Of a stretch of DNA of 6,152 nucleotides, positions 4,883 to 6,152 are shown one piece after another. The position numbers and the translations under genes were made by a program. Origin of the DNA: Candidatus Iainarchaeum sp. (GTDB taxonomy: Archaea; Iainarchaeota; Iainarchaeia; Iainarchaeales; JAAZKV01); assembly GCA_026397035.1 (NCBI GenBank), contig JAPLVQ010000149.1, positions 1-6,152 of the forward strand, read 5' to 3'. Each line of letters starts with the position of its first letter. The first letter of the stretch is position 1. Below the pieces are notes generated by a model. It was given only the letters and a program-made list of their open reading frames with translations. It had not been told where the DNA came from and searched no databases.

Positions 4883-5551
4883 TTATTTTCCCGAATAGTA
4901 ATACTTTGCATTAATTTCCATATCTGCTTTACTTCGATCATCAAGTTTACGAAACCAAAATATAATTGCTTTGTCAAGAATTATTGCAAGAATAACAAAA
5001 GCCCCGACCACCAGAAACCCGTTTGAAGAAAATAGCGTGCCAAAAATAACGATAAACACCAAAAAAGGAGTTACGATTGGCAAAACAACTGCAGATACCA
5101 CAGATCCTAATATTACCTTTGAATCCTTCTTTTTGGAAAATAAAAATAGAAACAAAAATACAAAACCTGCAAGGACACTTAATCCTAATTGGGGAAACAA
5201 ATCTGCTGGTATTGCATTTAGCAGGGTAAGCGCATTTTGAATTTGACCAAATACTTTGTATGAAACAGTAACAGCTGCTAAATTTAGAAACCATAATAAA
5301 AATACAAACACAATCAGTAACCCCACAATAAGCGTTGCTTGTGAATTACTTGGCATACGCGGGACAGAAAAAATAACACTACAAAACTTAGCATACTCAA
5401 AAACCCAGGAAATAATTCTTTGCCAAATAAAAAGGGCAATAATCGCGGCAACAGGCAAAGAAAATAGCAAGAAAAGCAATACTGCAGACAACTCAATTAT
5501 TGCTTCAATAATCAAATCTAAATTTTGGCGGAAATAATTAAATGAAAACAT
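4883..5551 (-). CDS. Multi-pass integral membrane protein, function unknown
   Basis: From the ATG at 5551 this is a 222-aa protein with about five hydrophobic segments: roughly residues 18-45, 72-95, 121-138, 147-172 and 178-200. Short basic or polar loops separate them (SKKKDSK at 139-145), and the tail is charged (RKLDDRSKADMEINAKYYYSGK). No transporter signature, catalytic motif or conserved polar residues within the membrane stand out, so I give no function. A TTG at 5572 would add seven residues (MGFKSVF) and sits about 27 bp from a possible TATA box, so a leaderless TTG start is a real alternative. It lies 63 bp downstream of the small lipoprotein gene in the same direction, suggesting but not proving joint function at the cell envelope. 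Confidence 0.7.
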   Translation of the reverse strand: MFSFNYFRQNLDLIIEAIIELSAVLLFLLFSLPVAAIIALFIWQRIISWVFEYAKFCSVIFSVPRMPSNSQATLIVGLLIVFVFLLWFLNLAAVTVSYKVFGQIQNALTLLNAIPADLFPQLGLSVLAGFVFLFLFLFSKKKDSKVILGSVVSAVVLPIVTPFLVFIVIFGTLFSSNGFLVVGAFVILAIILDKAIIFWFRKLDDRSKADMEINAKYYYSGK

Positions 5552-5583
5552 AAAAACACTTTTAAAACCCAAAACACTTTGTG

Positions 5584-5605
5584 GAAATAAAAAGAATTTA
5601 AATCC
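5584..5605 (-). promoter_or_regulatory. Possible TATA box for the membrane-protein gene
   Basis: Minus-strand ATTTAAATTC (about 5604-5595) and TTTTTATTTCC (about 5594-5584) are both TATA-like. The first would place the transcription start near 5573, just before the TTG at 5572. The second would give a leader of about 12 bases before the ATG at 5551. The sequence does not settle which is used, or whether this gene is instead read through from the lipoprotein gene. Confidence 0.3.
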
Positions 5606-5614
5606 CTATGCCTA

Positions 5615-6148
5615 CTAATTACACTCAGAACTGCTTGGCATATCCATGGTTCTTTTAACTTGTTCGCCAGTTGGGGAAATCACAGTAATATTTACTTTCC
5701 CACCACTAACATAAGGCGCTGAAATGAAATTATCACTCAACACAGCATAACAAATAAGACAGGAATATGGTCTGCCCACCCTATTAATATCTCCTGAATT
5801 TGAATATACAACATTTCCTGCAGGCCCGAAGGTATCAACTGTTATAAACCAAGGTTTCATGTCCCATTCGAGATAATTTGTATTTGCTGCCAGGAGTATT
5901 TTTGATATTCCCCCCTTTTGGTCACTTATCTTAAAGCCTGACATATCAACACCTAAACGCCAAACACTCGCTTTACAATCATATTCTAAACTTTGAAAGT
6001 CAATTGTTCTTCCGCCAGATAAACCATTTACAACAGCAACATTACTTGTAGAGTTATTGTTTGAACTATTGCTGGACGTACATCCGAGAATTAACAATAA
6101 CAGCAACAACCCAAATCCAACAATAGTAACATTTTTCAAGTAAATCAC
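5615..6148 (-). CDS. Small cysteine-containing lipoprotein, possibly 5'-truncated
   Basis: A GTG at 6148 gives 177 aa. The frame remains open to the window edge, and a TTG at 6139 would give a more typical lipoprotein start (M-K-N-V), so the true start is unsettled. In the 177-aa numbering, a long leucine stretch (11-21) ends in the lipobox LILGC with lipidated C23. A flexible Ser/Asn/Thr linker (24-36) follows, typical of a protein tethered outside the membrane. The mature part is beta-strand-like and ends in KVNITVISPTGEQVKRTMD, resembling the last strands of an Ig-like sandwich. It has four further cysteines: C58, the pair C130-L-I-C133, and C176 at the penultimate position. Disulfides are likely, which makes the CxxC thioredoxin-like lipoprotein at 1644-2948 an interesting possible partner. 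I do not recognise the family. Confidence 0.65.
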   Translation of the reverse strand: MIYLKNVTIVGFGLLLLLLILGCTSSNSSNNNSTSNVAVVNGLSGGRTIDFQSLEYDCKASVWRLGVDMSGFKISDQKGGISKILLAANTNYLEWDMKPWFITVDTFGPAGNVVYSNSGDINRVGRPYSCLICYAVLSDNFISAPYVSGGKVNITVISPTGEQVKRTMDMPSSSECN

Positions 6149-6152
6149 ATCA

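Noticed and set aside
4971..5537. Several + strand and alternative-frame open stretches across the membrane-protein gene.
   Set aside because: They lie antisense to a strongly hydrophobic coding frame, are low in complexity and have no promoter or recognisable product.
1..6152. CRISPR array, tRNA or rRNA genes.
   Set aside because: No regularly spaced direct repeats and no tRNA T-loop or cloverleaf pattern were seen on either strand; the three motif copies are unevenly spaced by hundreds to thousands of bases.

Overview
The window looks like AT-rich DNA from an archaeon, plausibly a DPANN-type lineage, although no rRNA or tRNA is present to prove it. The main evidence is promoter architecture. 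Three genes (starting at 91, 2948 and 4705) have a TATA-like box centred about 25-29 bp upstream of the start codon, so their transcripts would be leaderless or nearly so. A fourth gene, near 5551/5572, may follow the same pattern. Shine-Dalgarno sequences are essentially missing, except for a weak AGGTG before the transposase. Two short lipoprotein-like secreted proteins and small, compact genes fit this picture.

Layout. Positions 91-1519 (+ strand) hold an overlapping two-gene unit: a small P-loop NTPase of the AAA_28/NadR-like type and a radical SAM enzyme with a reduced C-terminal region. Everything after 1644, except the insertion sequence, reads on the minus strand. In transcription order this is: a small Cys-containing lipoprotein (6148-5615, possibly entering from outside the window), a multi-pass membrane protein (to 4883), a 173-aa unrecognised basic protein (4705-4184), and a 434-aa lipoprotein (2948-1644). 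That last protein joins a VKOR-type thioredoxin-like domain to an Ig-like He_PIG domain and an unrecognised C-terminal domain.

A complete IS481-family insertion sequence (3001-4008) lies immediately upstream of the lipoprotein's promoter. It has 24-bp terminal inverted repeats with TGT ends, one intact DDE transposase gene and a perfect 15-bp target duplication. It leaves the BRE/TATA region of the lipoprotein gene untouched.

The most unusual signal is a short intergenic motif, TTACGCTGAGnnnnAGC, present three times in the same orientation (1571, 4048, 4781). Each copy lies in the gap following the stop codon of a minus-strand gene. The copies at 4048 and 4781 are about 81% identical over 47 nt without gaps, and one of them can form nested and mutually exclusive hairpins. 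They are candidates for a small structured RNA, a 3'-UTR/terminator element or a non-autonomous repeat. I recognise no named family.
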